Shown piece after piece: positions 48,303 to 58,759 of a stretch of DNA of 64,000 bases. Each line of letters starts with the position of its first letter. The first letter of the stretch is position 1. Made by a program: the position numbers and the translations under genes. The notes under the pieces are model-generated. The model did not search any database. It was not told the origin of the DNA and saw nothing but the letters and a program-made list of their open reading frames with translations. Source of the stretch: Pascua guehoae (Eukaryota; Basidiomycota; Tremellomycetes; Trichosporonales; Trichosporonaceae); assembly GCA_001600415.1 (NCBI GenBank), contig BCJX01000006.1, positions 831,971 through 895,970 on the forward strand. The letters are read 5' to 3'.

Positions 48303-49212
48303 GGCAAGAGGAGCGAGGGAGGGTTAACTGGTGTTGCCGAGTCGGCGTTTTTAGTGCGACTGCAGCAGAGAGATGGCGAGATGGGTCCTCGTCAACGTCG
48401 CAGAGTCGAGATTGTCGTCTTTTAAATCAACACAACGGCAATGAAGAGGCGGGCTCTGTCCGTGTGCGAAAGCGCAAGGGGAGATACCGAAGGCGGCACC
48501 GGTGGTGGTCGAGGAGGGGGGTCGGGTCGTGACAAGAAAGATTGATGGAATATCGTGGCTGAAATCGACGGTTGCCTCGATGTTCGAGTCCGCCAGCTGC
48601 TGGGTGTGCCAGCCTGCAACGCCTCCAAAAAAAAGCGACTCAGCCACCGGCCGTTCACGCCCGCCTGCGCCGATAACATCACGTGACCTTGTCTTGTGCC
48701 TGCCTGCAGCATTGCAGCCGAGTCGTTTTCTTCGGCCGGATGGGTAGTCACCTCCCTCCGTCATCCCTGCCTGTGCCGGACTTTCTGTGCATGCAAGGGA
48801 ACAACATCTCAGGGTTGCCATGACTCGAGCATTTTATTCAGAGCGAGGACATGCATGTGCATGGCCTAGCGTACTGTACAGTTGTGGCCAACATGATTCT
48901 GTGGAGAGAGTTTAAAAGCTGATGAGGGTGGCTGCGGTTCAACCCGAGGCACCGATCGCGGTTGGTCGAGCCTGGCTGAGAAATTTCGACTTACGCCTTT
49001 GGAACCCAACAACACCCTGTACCCCCTCCCTCGGCTCTTGCCCTCTTGCCTCTTGGCGAGTCGTGCGAGCAGCACACGTAGTGCATGCACTCCAGCAGGA
49101 ACAAGCACCAGACTGCACCCCACCTCTGCGACAGTACGATGTAATGGTGGCATATACTACTATTGGTACAGGTAGCCTACAAACATCTCCTGGGGGTCTA
49201 CTCTACCACCAT
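48303..49212. promoter_or_regulatory. CPA2 upstream region with possible Gcn4/Cpc1-type site
   Basis: This gap separates the CPA2 start from the DBP9 stop. TGAGTCG (one mismatch to the general amino-acid control site TGACTCA/TGAGTCA) lies on the minus strand at about 48636-48642, some 335 bp upstream of CPA2. A CACGTG E-box lies at about 48673. Arginine genes in fungi are classic Gcn4/Cpc1 targets, but the assignment here is a motif guess. Confidence 0.3.
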
Positions 49213-51418
49213 CTAAAGCTTCATGAGCGGGTCGACCTTCTTTCCCTTGCCCCGTGCGGCGCCTCCACGCCCACCACGCCCACCGCGTCCGCGTCCTCTT
49301 CCGCTGCCACGCTTGGCGAATCCAATGTGTCTGTGGTCCGATACGTCGCCAGCGCCCGTGGGGATGGCGGCGATCTTTGGCATCAAGTACGTGGGGACGT
49401 GCTTGAGGTGAGTCGACGTGCGGCCCGGGTGGAGCGGTGCGTCGTGGCGCAGGTAAGCGAGATCGAGCGGGTTGGCAGCGAAATGTTGCTTGAGCTTGTC
49501 GCTGTTGAGCAGCTCGCGGCGCACCTCTTCACGACGGGCGTCCGAGACTCGTTTGCTCGTCACCGCACGCAATGCGTCCTCCATACGGTACCGGAAGCCC
49601 TCAATCTCGCCACGTCGTCCACCCCATCCCCACTCCTTGACCTCGCCACCGCCCTCGGCGCGCACGTTAGCCTTGATGCGCTCAAACACCTTTTCGTCCC
49701 TCTCTGCACTCTTGAGCGACACGCCCTTGTCCTTGCCCCACTTGTCGTGAGGGACGACAAAGGACAGGGCCAGGCCAGAGTGGCCAGCACGGGCAGTGCG
49801 GCCAACGCGGTGGAGGTAGGAAGAAGTGGTGGTGGGGAGGTCAAAGTTGATGACTGCCGAGGCAGAGGTGAAGTCGATACCGCGGGCCATCGAGTTGCCG
49901 ACACCACGGCGCTTCTTGCTGGGCGCACCAGCTGGAGGGGAAGTCGCACGGCGCTTGGATGGGCCCGCTTCTGCATTGGCAGTCTCCTCTGCCTCGTCAC
50001 CAGCAGCCTCGGTCGCTTCTTCGGCCTCCTTGCCCTCCTCCTCCTCTTCTTCGCTGCCCGGTGCCGACTCATCGGTAGCAATGACAACGTCGTACACGCC
50101 GCGGTTGAACTCTTCCACAACGTGGTAACGGCTAGCAAGAGGAAGCTCCGAGTTGACAACACAGCACTTGATGCCAAAGTGCTCGAGGAAGAGACGCAAG
50201 CGGTAACTGCGCTCAATGTCGTTGACAAAGATGATCGACTTGCCCTTGATGAGCTTGAGCTTGAGAAGGACGTAGATGAGGAGGAACTTGTCGCGCTCAG
50301 AGGTGTAAGTGAAGTGTTGCGTGAGGAGAGATGATGCCGTGGCTGGTTCCGACAGAGTCAGGATGGCCTGGAGAGTTAGCGATGCCGAAGCTGAGCACAA
50401 GTTTAACTCACTGGATTCCGAAGAACAAGGCCCTTGACGCCGTCGACCTCTTCGCTTAGAGTAGCACTCATGAGACAGCCCTGGACACCGAGTTTGGGAA
50501 CGTAACCCATGGCGGGGTCCATGATGCGGGTGAGGTCGTCCTTGTGGCCATACGACATCAACAGGTCGGCCTCGTCAATGGCAAGGAATGCCAAGCGCGT
50601 GAGGTCGACCGTCTTGCTCTGGAGAAGCATGAGGAGCTTGGATGGTGTAGCGACCACAACATCCGGGTTGTCATTCAAGATGACACTGGTTTGTCAGCTG
50701 CATTCTCGTCTCGAGTTTGATTCGATGGGAAAATGAAGGGGGTAGGTCTTTCAGAAGGAAGGCAACGGAAATATCCACATGGGTTTTGCGCTCTCGGACA
50801 TAAAAATGTGTTTAACATCCGTAAAATGCTTCATCATAAAGGCGGGGGAGTCGGAGGGTAGTCGAGAATGGGACAATGAAAGCAAGACTCACCGCTGAAC
50901 AGAGGTACCACCGGCAGCGACGTTGACGACCGACACGAGACCCTCGCAGTAGACGGTCAGGTCCTTGACAAACTTTGTGACCTGCATCGCAAGCTCGCGG
51001 GTGGGGACGAGGACGACCGCACGCGTGGCCTGGTACTCTGGCGATGCGGGCGACTCATTCTGCACATTGTCAGCGAGTATTCTTCACTAGGCCACACTTT
51101 GGGTACTCACGCCCTTGAGCTCGAGCACACGCTGGACGGCGGGGACAACGTACGCAGCCGTCTTGCCGCTTCCTGTCCGCGCGCGCGCTAGCACATCCTT
51201 GCCCTCGAGAAGCAGCGGGATCGCCTTGGCCTGCACAAGCGTCGGGTGCGCAAACTTGAGGTCGGCGAGAGCACGCAAGATGCGCGCATCCAGCAGCGTG
51301 CTGAATGGTGGTGACGAGAAGGTGAGCTCGGAACTGGGGACGCTGTTAGCTAACAGTGCTAGACTGTGGTCCGCGACACGACTCACTCGAGCAGCGCGTC
51401 AGAGACGGTGGGGGCCAT
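49213..51418 (-). CDS. DBP9: ATP-dependent RNA helicase Dbp9 (DEAD box)
   Basis: Nucleolar DEAD-box helicase for 60S subunit (25S/27S) maturation, the DDX56 counterpart. Exons 51418-51387, 51342-51111, 51059-50893, 50685-50412 and 50367-49213 join in frame to 619 residues. Motifs in order: Q-motif region [18 protein letters not shown], motif I ARTGSGKT, Ia PTRELAM, Ib GGTS, the ATPSKLL block, motif [17 protein letters not shown], motif III SATL, motif [16 protein letters not shown], motif V SMARGIDF and motif [12 protein letters not shown]. An acidic then basic insert of about 55 residues ([20 protein letters not shown], then SKRRATSPP) splits the second RecA domain before motif V, a known habit of this subfamily. 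The C-terminus is an RGG-like nucleolar tail. The first acceptor has an alternative in-frame AG 9 nt downstream. Confidence 0.97.
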
Positions 51419-52022
51419 GATGGGCACGCCCGTGTCCTGCAAAATATAAGAAAGTAGGGGGAGAAAGGTAGACTGGCTAAAGTGGAGAGATGGGTTAGTT
51501 GCTTCGCACCCGTTCTTCAAGGATTTCTTTCGAAGAATTCAAGCGGACACAGGGATCACGTGATGTGGGAAACATTTTAGTACACGTAATTTTGCCACCA
51601 AGTGATAATCGCCGAGCCACTCAGCAGCCAGCAGTGGCGAATAACATCTGAATGTTGAATGTCAGGCGCACTGTGGTGCGTCATGAAGCGGCCAGTGATG
51701 CTGAAGGTACGGAGTAGAGAGCCAGGAAGGCAGGTGGGGGCGGGGAAAGGTACCGAGCCGTGGTCGGTGGAATAGGTAATAGGTCGGCGGAATACCGGGG
51801 TGGATCGTGCCCTACGGCGACTCAAGGTGTCTTCATCAACCCACTCCAATGCCACTGGACTCTTGTCCAAGCTGGTGACACAACGTTCATGCAGAGTGAT
51901 TAAGATGACGGGGGACACATTACGATTCATCCAGCGCAGAGCGCTCACAAACCACTGCTCTCTTCCACCTTGGCCGCCTTACCTCCCAACGCGTGTGGAA
52001 TAGCCGTTGCGGGCGTATGTAG
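51419..52022. other. DBP9 promoter / spacer
   Basis: The upstream region of DBP9 up to the stop of the small orphan at 52023. It contains an ATCACGTGAT E-box palindrome at about 51556-51565. No gene is seen. Confidence 0.45.
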
Positions 52023-52433
52023 TCACGCAGTCCCAGTGTACGCGCCCGGGCTCGCAAGCCCGTTCTCCCAACAGCCCTGACACCGAGCAAAGACCGCCGG
52101 CAGGCCCTCAGTGGGGTCACTCGGCGTCGGTGAGCGGCGCACAAACGTGTGGTCGGCGACGAATTTCTTGGTGTATTCAAGATCGGGGTGTATTTCAAGT
52201 ATCTGCATCAACTCGGCATTGTACCCCGGGTCGGCTGCGGCATAGAGTGTGTCGGGCGTGAGGATGGACCAGACGCCGTTTACGCGGTGCATGGAGACGT
52301 TGTCGGGGCCGCGCCAACTGCGCGAGAGGCCAGTGCACTCTGTAAAGTTGTGGAAGACGATGGCGGTGGGGGAGACGTGTTTGGGTGGTGTATCCGCCAT
52401 GGCGACTGGAGAGAGTTGATAGGTATGGGGCAT
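52023..52433 (-). CDS. Small orphan protein (136 or 125 aa)
   Basis: A single uninterrupted frame encodes MPHTYQLSPVAMADTPPKHV and onward, 136 residues, ending SPGAYTGTA. The second Met (52400, context GCCATGG) is the better start by Kozak-like context and would give 125 residues. A TATAAATA box lies on the minus strand at 52471-52478, 38-45 bp upstream of the first Met. The protein has mixed composition with a possible fold in the middle (IVFHNFTECTGLSRSW, then ADPGYNAELMQILEIHPDLE) and two Cys near the end (ARCQGCW). No family was recognised. The TATA box and composition favour a real, perhaps regulated gene. Confidence 0.55.
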   Translation of the reverse strand: MPHTYQLSPVAMADTPPKHVSPTAIVFHNFTECTGLSRSWRGPDNVSMHRVNGVWSILTPDTLYAAADPGYNAELMQILEIHPDLEYTKKFVADHTFVRRSPTPSDPTEGLPAVFARCQGCWENGLASPGAYTGTA

Positions 52434-52872
52434 GAAGGGGGAATCGTTGGATAGGGAAGTGCAGCCGTCTATTTATATGCTGCACAGGTCGAGATATTCC
52501 ACTCGTCCATGAGGTCACTGGAACGTGATGTGCCTGCTTCGGCAGTCACATGCCCCATTCCGCACTGGCGTGCAAGGCAGCCAAACCGCCCAATTAAGCA
52601 GAGGCTGTTCCTGGAAACTGTTGTACTGAGCAATAGAACGTAGAATGAATGAAAGCCTGGAGGCCAAGATGCGCTCGCTGCTAGAGCAGGATGCCTCCTC
52701 AAGCCACGTCCTCTGAAAGCTGCAACCTGTTGTAGAAGCGAGGCGAACGAGTTTACGTGAAGGGAGGTATAAAGTGTTCTGGTAACCTGCGATGTTCCCC
52801 CGTGTCCTCCAGCCTGCCTTGTCCCCGCCCNCCCCCCTTTGCCAACCCCGCCAACAAACAAACTCTCACACT

Positions 52873-52940
52873 TGCCCAGTGGCCAAGTGGAAACCACGTA
52901 GCTTCCACATCCTTTGTCTCGGGCATTTTCGTGTCATAGA
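52873..52940 (-). repeat. Dispersed repeat copy (minus), related to 54435-54505 and 54697-54755
   Basis: Read on the minus strand, the core GTGGAAGCTACGTGGTTTCC followed by TTGGCC matches GTGGAAGCTGCGTGGTTTCC followed by ATGGCC at 54470-54500 on the plus strand. Upstream similarity (ATGCCCGAGACAAA versus ATGCTCGAGATAAA) extends the match to about 60 nt. A third, shorter copy at 54697-54755 keeps AAGCGAAGATGCTCGAGA. It is probably the remains of a mobile or subtelomeric repeat. Confidence 0.65.
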
Positions 52941-54434
52941 ATGATAGAACGAACATGCGCGCGTCAGTATATGTCAATCGACCATTATCATGCTCAATAT
53001 CGTGCAGTTGTACCATGCACCGTGACCATCAAGAACTACGGGCTCGAGACAAGGGTGGAAGACGGCGGCCCTACATTTTTCTGTATTTCCTGTACGAGAC
53101 CCTCGTGCTCGCCACCAAGTCCAACTTGGCAGATACTTTCCGGTTGCACCTACTGTAATAGTGACAGCCTTGTCGGGCTGCCACGGGCCCCCGCGGGGTA
53201 CCGCACCGCAATGCAGAATGGCGGGAGCGCGCTTTCACTACCCGTGACAGCTGAATCAGTACCATTATTGGAAGTGTGGTGTTCTTCTCGTGAGCGCTCA
53301 TGCGAACCGATACCCCCAAACTGTCAAAGTGGCACTTCCGACACCCTCGCAACCGCCGTTTGTGGTTGAGAGCAGGACTGAAGGAGATAGTACTCCCAGT
53401 ATGTCAAGTGAGGCTGAAGAGGGGCCTTGTCAAGAACATGTCGTCGAGATAGATAGCGGGGTCAAACAGTGCTCCGCTGCATGTATGGTGGGTGGATGGT
53501 CAAGACAATTCCCCATTCTCCTAAGATGTACAGTATGCTGCCTTTTGTGAGCGACATGTTTTATCAATTTCAGGGCCAGACTCCGCTACACTGATCCCAC
53601 TGATCATGGTGGTCCCAAGCTGACGGGAGTTTACACTCCTGACTCTGTGTACCGTCTGTATTCCTTCTTCCTCCTCACTCACTTGGGGTTGAGGCTGTGA
53701 GACTGATCTTCTTATTTCCTCTTGACTTTAATCCTTCTCCATCACGACACTGAGTCTAACACACTCAGCGCTCTGTCGCTCCTAATCACGATCGTGGGCT
53801 CATCGGCGCTCTCACTTCCATAACCACCACACCGTTGCAGATGTTGGTTGGCCCGAGCTCGCTCATTGATCGAGCGAGCTGTGCGCGGGGCCTCGCACTC
53901 GTGGGCACGCAGTATATAGGCCATCTCGGTAGACTGTATTCAACATGCATTGCTCTATCGCTCGCTCGACAGTAGAAACCAGAGAATACAGCAACATGAA
54001 GTGCGGAGATACTGATTTGTACGTATAAGGTCTCGCCCTGCCTCGCCGCGCCCCGAGCGGCTAGGCAGGGCTAACTACGCTACAAGACAGTCACTATTAC
54101 AAAACACGCCACCTTCCCTCCCTCCCCCTTGTCACATTCAACCCTCCGCTATCGCACCCGGCCGTCATTAGTGCCGCTCCGACTCGCGTGCAGCGAAGAA
54201 GAGGCGGACGGCAAAGGAAGCGGACGGCCCAACGGACATGATTACCTCGAGCGTAAATGACCCGTCTGTCGGGACACCCGTGCGCAACAATTTCCTTCCG
54301 ATCCTTCCTATGGCTGACTAGTTTATGATTGGCACGTGCTCAGAGTTTGAAAAACAGAAAAGACCAGACGGAAGCGGGTGCTACTGTTTCGCTTCTGGAT
54401 GACGCAAAAGGTTGCCCAGGGAGACGAGCATCTA

Positions 54435-54755
54435 TCTGTCATACAAAGCGAAGATGCTCGAGATAAACCGTGTGGAAGCTGCGTGGTTTCCGCATGGCCG
54501 GCTGCTGGCCGGGGGAAAGGAGACTGAAGGATTGTGCGTGTGCGCGTGTGTGTGTGTGTGTGATGCAGGGGATGGGGGTGGGCTGGGGATGGGGGATTAG
54601 ACCTCAGAGACGACAGGGCGGGTCTGTGCAGAATTTATCTAGCGATCTAGCATCGTGCAAATTCTTTGTCATTCTTCTTTTGCACAGATCGGTTTCGTCT
54701 ATTATATAAAGCGAAGATGCTCGAGAAAAACCATGTGGTCGACTGGTCAAGACAA
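54435..54755 (+). repeat. Two further copies of the dispersed repeat
   Basis: Copies at 54435-54505 and 54697-54755 share AAGCGAAGATGCTCGAGA and AAACC-TGTGG in order. Together with the minus-strand copy at 52873-52940 they define a small repeat family in this boundary region. Confidence 0.65.
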
Positions 54756-54778
54756 ACCAGGGGAAACCATGTGGCAAT

Positions 54779-54779
<1 letters not shown>

Positions 54780-54834
<55 letters not shown>
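54780..54834 (+). repeat. (TG)n microsatellite, left of gap
   Basis: A perfect dinucleotide run that ends at the N gap. It follows ACCATGTGGCAATAT, and the same phrase begins the sequence on the other side of the gap. Confidence 0.95.
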
Positions 54835-54934
54835 NNNNNNNNNNNNNNNNNNNNNNNNNNNNNNNNNNNNNNNNNNNNNNNNNNNNNNNNNNNNNNNNNN
54901 NNNNNNNNNNNNNNNNNNNNNNNNNNNNNNNNNN
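54835..54934. other. Assembly gap (100 N)
   Basis: Exactly 100 N, the usual placeholder for a gap of unknown size. It is bordered on both sides by the same phrase plus (TG)n. Confidence 0.98.
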
Positions 54935-54947
54935 ACCATGTGGCAAT

Positions 54948-54949
<2 letters not shown>

Positions 54950-55019
<70 letters not shown>
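54950..55019 (+). repeat. (TG)n microsatellite, right of gap
   Basis: A perfect dinucleotide run preceded by ACCATGTGGCAATAT, identical to the phrase left of the gap. Confidence 0.95.
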
Positions 55020-55023
<4 letters not shown>

Positions 55024-55257
55024 CCGAAGAGGGGGGCGGGGAGGAAGACCTAAGAAGAGAGGGCCGGTGTGCGTGATAGATGTGCTTTCAAGAGTCTCTG
55101 CAGCTCTGCTTCGGAATATTTGATATACATCTCTACTGTCTGTGTGATTTTCTCTAGCAGCGTGCAAATCCTTCTCTTTTTCTTTTGCAGGGTTCGGTTT
55201 CATTACATTTAAACAACCTTGTGACTAGGAGCTGACGCCAAGTGCATTGTAATGACT

Positions 55258-56991
55258 ATGCCGAAGAGCAGCGCTGGAGGCAGGTCGCGGAAGGGCACCA
55301 ACTCCAATCCTCACTTCACCAACCAGAACTCCATTTGGGGCGCTTGAGCGACATTCTCGACAGCATAGAAGACCTGGAACTGCTCTTCCTCAACCATTAG
55401 CGGCTTCAACCTCCAAACCAGCAAGCTGGACTGCCGCACTTTCAGCGACAGGCAGCGCGCGGAAACCAAGCTTAACAAATTCCCCCGTACTCGCAAGCAA
55501 CAAGGACACTCCCCCATCGGCAAGTTCGGCAATACCGGGACTGAGAGACCCGGTACGTACAAGGAATGGCAGAATCTCCTCCCGACACTTTCGGACCTCC
55601 GCCACAAGTGTCGTCAGCAACTGGACGACGAGCTGCCCATCCCCGCCCACATGGGGGGCTGGGTAGTATGCCGACCAACTCGCCCATCAAGTATTGGCCG
55701 CGTCTGCCAACAGACATCGAGGACGCTATTTTCCAGGAGCTCGCCGGGCACCCCGGGCATGGCATGTGTGAGCCCAAGGCATCTGCCTGGTGCCGGGGCC
55801 GCTCGTGGGCCGTGGACGGGTATTCCTTCAAGGTCATGGTGGGGAACCACTTTCAGTTCCTCAGCACGCGGTCCCTAAACGATGCATTTTCCAACTGGGA
55901 CACAGTTAGTATTAAGAGCATAGCCAGCGGCTGACAGTCCACAAAATGACCCACCGAGGCTTGCCAGTGCCCCGCAACAGGGCTACCTGGGGGATGCGGA
56001 GCTGGCGCACCGTGAACCCAGATGCGACGGTCCCGAACAAGCTAATTCGCCACGAGGACGAGGGTTACCACCGACGTTTTGCGACAGCCACACTCGGTAT
56101 TCTTGCGAGCCTCACTGAAACCCCACTGTTTTCACAGTCCCAGGCCTCCTCGATCGCCTGAGAATGCTGCGGTGTTGCGGTTCAGTCCAAGGATGCGCTC
56201 CTTTTGTGGGGACTGTGCAGCGAAACCATGAAGCAGTCGGCACAAGTGACCAAGGGCGCCAATGTCGTCAATCTCAAACTTTTCCCGAAGATGAAGAACG
56301 ACACGTTTTTGCGCACAACCGTTGCCGACCTGAAACGGAAGATATTATCGAGTTGGGCTGTTCCGTACGTTGCTCCCCGTACGCCTCGGAGAAACAGGAA
56401 AAGCGCATGCTCTGCTGTGCTCATTTTCAGGCAGCCTGGTTCTCATACAAGGTGCTCAAGTTGTTGATTGAGCAGTACCGCCTGGCTATGGAAGACCCCT
56501 ACCTCCTCCAACTCGGCGGCGGTCTTGAGAGCTTGGCTGCCACTGCTCAAGTTTGCCAAGGAACCTCGTGTCTCGGTACCACACACTCTCTCTGGCATGG
56601 GACTCTGGACGGGAAAGCCAACTGTGGAGGGTGAGCAGGATTCACATTGATGGGCAAATTATCTGACTCGAAAAGCATAGCATTAACTCAATGCTGACAA
56701 TGCTTCCGCCGCTCTCGAAGCTCATTTTACCGCCAATCTCGGGCCATCGCGGCAAAGGCGGACAAGATGGGCAAACTGGTGAAAGATCTCCCTGTCAAGG
56801 ATCGCGTGCGTACCGATTCTATTCCGAGCTCACCACCAGGCCATACACACGCCGTCTAGCGACATTCTCTCCCGGTTCCGTCGATGCGCAGACCAGAACA
56901 AAGGCCTCTCGTGGACTGTGGATGGGTATTCCTTCAAGGTCATGGTGGGGAACCACTTTCAGTCCCTCAGCACGCCGGCGCTAAACATGTA
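55258..56991 (+). pseudogene. Family A copy A2 (decayed, with an appended A fragment)
   Basis: Broken plus-strand relative of copy A1 (58760-60752). Colinear blocks are MPTNSPIKYWPRLPTDIEDA, SWAVDGYSFKVMVGNHFQFL, DEGYHRRFATATLGILASLT, and the Cys/His block CSVRCSPYASEKQEKRMLCC then AHFQAAW, then TAQVCQGTSCLGTTHSLWHG. The next exon (QCFRRSRSSFYRQSRAI, then LVKDLPVKDR) and the following IHTPSSDILSRFRRCADQNK are also recognisable, each beside the expected splice donor. Frame changes near 55650, a stop after SQASSIA and an internal deletion near 56335 break the gene. The last block is fused to a second copy of SWTVDGYSFKVMVGNHFQ ending at 56991. No characterised family was recognised. Confidence 0.7.
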
Positions 56992-57290
56992 GAACATGGT
57001 TCTCGTGTCCTGCCCGACGGACCTCCTTGATGCCGTCCGCGACGTTCCCCCACGCCACTGATCGCAGCCGCCGTTCTGATTGCGCGATCGTGGCGGTCCT
57101 GTTGTCGTCGAGGTGCCGTGCCACGAGTTCTTGGATTGCAGAGCTCAGCGCTTTCAAGAAACGCCGAGCTTGCTTAAGGTCGTTTCGGAATGTGGTGGAC
57201 AATTGGCCCAGGTGCTTGGCCGTCTCTGCGAGAGCGGAGTCTGTCGCGTAAAGGGAGGGGTGCCAGCCGAGAAGCTTCACGCACTCGACT
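56981..57290 (-). pseudogene. Family B fragment B5 (C-terminal part, inverted)
   Basis: A minus-strand frame containing HPSLYATDSALAETAKHLGQ and STTFRNDLKQARRFLKALSS aligns with the C-terminal third of B1 (YPSLYATSAARKDTVEGL, then TTFRGNSKEARRFLEALA). It stops at the junction with A2 on one side and B4 on the other. It lies in the opposite orientation to its neighbours. It is a fragment with no start and no room for the rest of the protein. Confidence 0.7.
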
Positions 57291-57786
57291 TGCTCCGCCG
57301 CCTCTCGTTCACCTTCTTCCCCGACCATGTCGTCAGCGTCAACTGCATGCTGCACGTGATTCGCCGCACACCAGAGAAGAATGCTATGCACGTTAGCAAG
57401 GAAATGGCAAAGCGGGCCTTGGTCCTGGTGGGCCTCTCAGTCGACAACGAGGTAAGTGAACCATGCCATGCCGTCGGGCGCTGGGCCCTGTCAGCGCCTG
57501 ATCGACGCCATACAGACCACACACTCGGTCTTCTTCGAGACGATCCTCAACGGAGACTGTTGTGGGCGAGGTGCGCCTCCGCGCACATTCAACTGTCGAT
57601 GACGAGCAGGAGACTCGGGCGGCATGGTGCGGGATGGTCGGCTACGACGAGCCTGTTCCATTTCGTTCTCACACATGGCATCGCGGCGAACTCGCGTACC
57701 GTTTCTCTAACGGTATCTTCTGCCAGCTTTTTGGGGGTCCCCATGTCTTCCAGCCATATTTGTCTGCCGTTCAGTGCATCTCCTAG
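57286..57786 (+). pseudogene. Family B fragment B4 (N-terminal and middle pieces)
   Basis: A first block, RRLSFTFFPDHVVSVNCMLH then VSKEMAKRALVLVGLSVDNE, ends at a GTAAGT donor (57453). After a CAG acceptor at about 57514 comes THSVFFETILNGD. After a frame change comes EVRLRAHSTVDDEQETRAAW and RGELAYRFSNGIFCQLF, clearly related to B1 and B2. The frame ends at 57784-57786 before the PKNWATLA block. The gene is missing large central and C-terminal parts. Confidence 0.6.
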
Positions 57787-57837
57787 CAGAGGTCACAACT
57801 GCCGAGGCACGATCCAATCAGACATGGCAATGCTGTA

Positions 57838-58723
57838 ACGCCGCCGACATTTCCAAGGGCGTGAAAACCTCGAGACCCGCTACCCCGATCAGCCGCGCTT
57901 CCACGAAGCAATTCGCGCGAATCTGGTCATGGCGACAAAGGGCGCGAGCCTTGACGAGATCAACGCGACTGCGACCATCAAGAAGGACCTCGAAGCCATC
58001 ACCAACGTTTCCTCTGGAGACGTCGACCTCACCTCCCATGGAGCGTTTGTGTCCAGCAGCGAGCCACACCCTCTCACCTCTCGGTCACTCCACCATCACG
58101 GCCGCTACGCCTGGCAGGGACTAATCGATGGCAATCAAGCCACCAGCTCGGTTTTCTTTAAGACAGTGGTCGATGGGCGGCCGGCGCTTCCAGAGGTGCG
58201 CGTCCATGCCCACTACACGCACGAAGACGAAGCACAAACGCGCGCTGCATGGTGCGCCCTCTCCAAACCAAACGAGACGATCCCCTTCGGAAGGCACGCC
58301 CAACCTCGCGGTGAACTGCCGTATCGCCACGCAAATGCGCTCTATTGCCAGCTCTGTCCGAAAAACTGGGCGACTCTGGCGGACATGACCCTCGTGTATC
58401 CAGGCGAGGAGCAATTAACCTCGTTTGGGGTCGTCGTGCATGGCGACGACGGTACGCCTCCCCCGTCCATCAGCTACGGCCATTCCCACCGTGGCGAAGC
58501 CATCACCAGCGCGGCAGTCACAGCCGTTCCGCGCGGGTACGGGCCGGGCATGCAAACGCGTTTCGGCCTTACTTTCAAGGCCAATGCGTCGTCGACATCG
58601 AGGTCATTCAATCATTTCACCATGACAGTGAAGCGTACACCAGCACCTACGGACTTGCTCGCCGGCTTCATCATCGTTTGGGTGTTTGGCGAAGCAGTGC
58701 AAGTCAGAAAATGGCAGCTATAG
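57838..58723 (+). pseudogene. Family B copy B2 (3'-truncated)
   Basis: An open frame from a stop at 57835-57837 to TAG at 58723, with the first ATG at 57929, encodes 264 residues from that Met. Shared family-B landmarks are HHHGRYAWQGLIDG, SSVFFKTVVDGRPALPEVRV, QTRAAWC, YRHANALYCQLCPKNWATLA, SISYGHSHRGE and MQTRFGLTFKANAS. Family similarity also extends upstream of the ATG (QPRFHEAI), so the true 5' part is missing. The C-terminal third found in B1 and B3 is absent, because the frame diverges after PAPTDLLAGF. Codon use is still good, so the truncation is probably recent, or the short form might be used. Confidence 0.6.
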
Positions 58724-58759
58724 AGCGGTCAAGTGTGCTGCTCACCTGTGCCACAGCTT

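Larger units (their letters stand above)
54646..55215 (+). repeat. Direct repeat pair flanking the gap
   Basis: Segment 54646-54710 (GTGCAAATTCTTTGTCATTC, then TTCTTTTGCA and GGTTTCGT) recurs at 55155-55215 with a few substitutions. The pair brackets the (TG)n tracts and the run of Ns. Confidence 0.65.
52434..55257. other. Repeat-rich, gene-poor boundary region
   Basis: No gene is supported. The region holds a single N at 52831, dispersed repeat copies (52873-52940, 54435-54505, 54697-54755), a direct repeat pair (54646-54710 and 55155-55215), two (TG)n tracts and a 100-N assembly gap. It separates conventional housekeeping DNA from the mosaic multi-copy region to the right. Confidence 0.6.

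Noticed and set aside
54655..55203. Frames of alternating Cys-Val or His-Thr
   Set aside because: Translations of the (TG)n tracts and the N gap.
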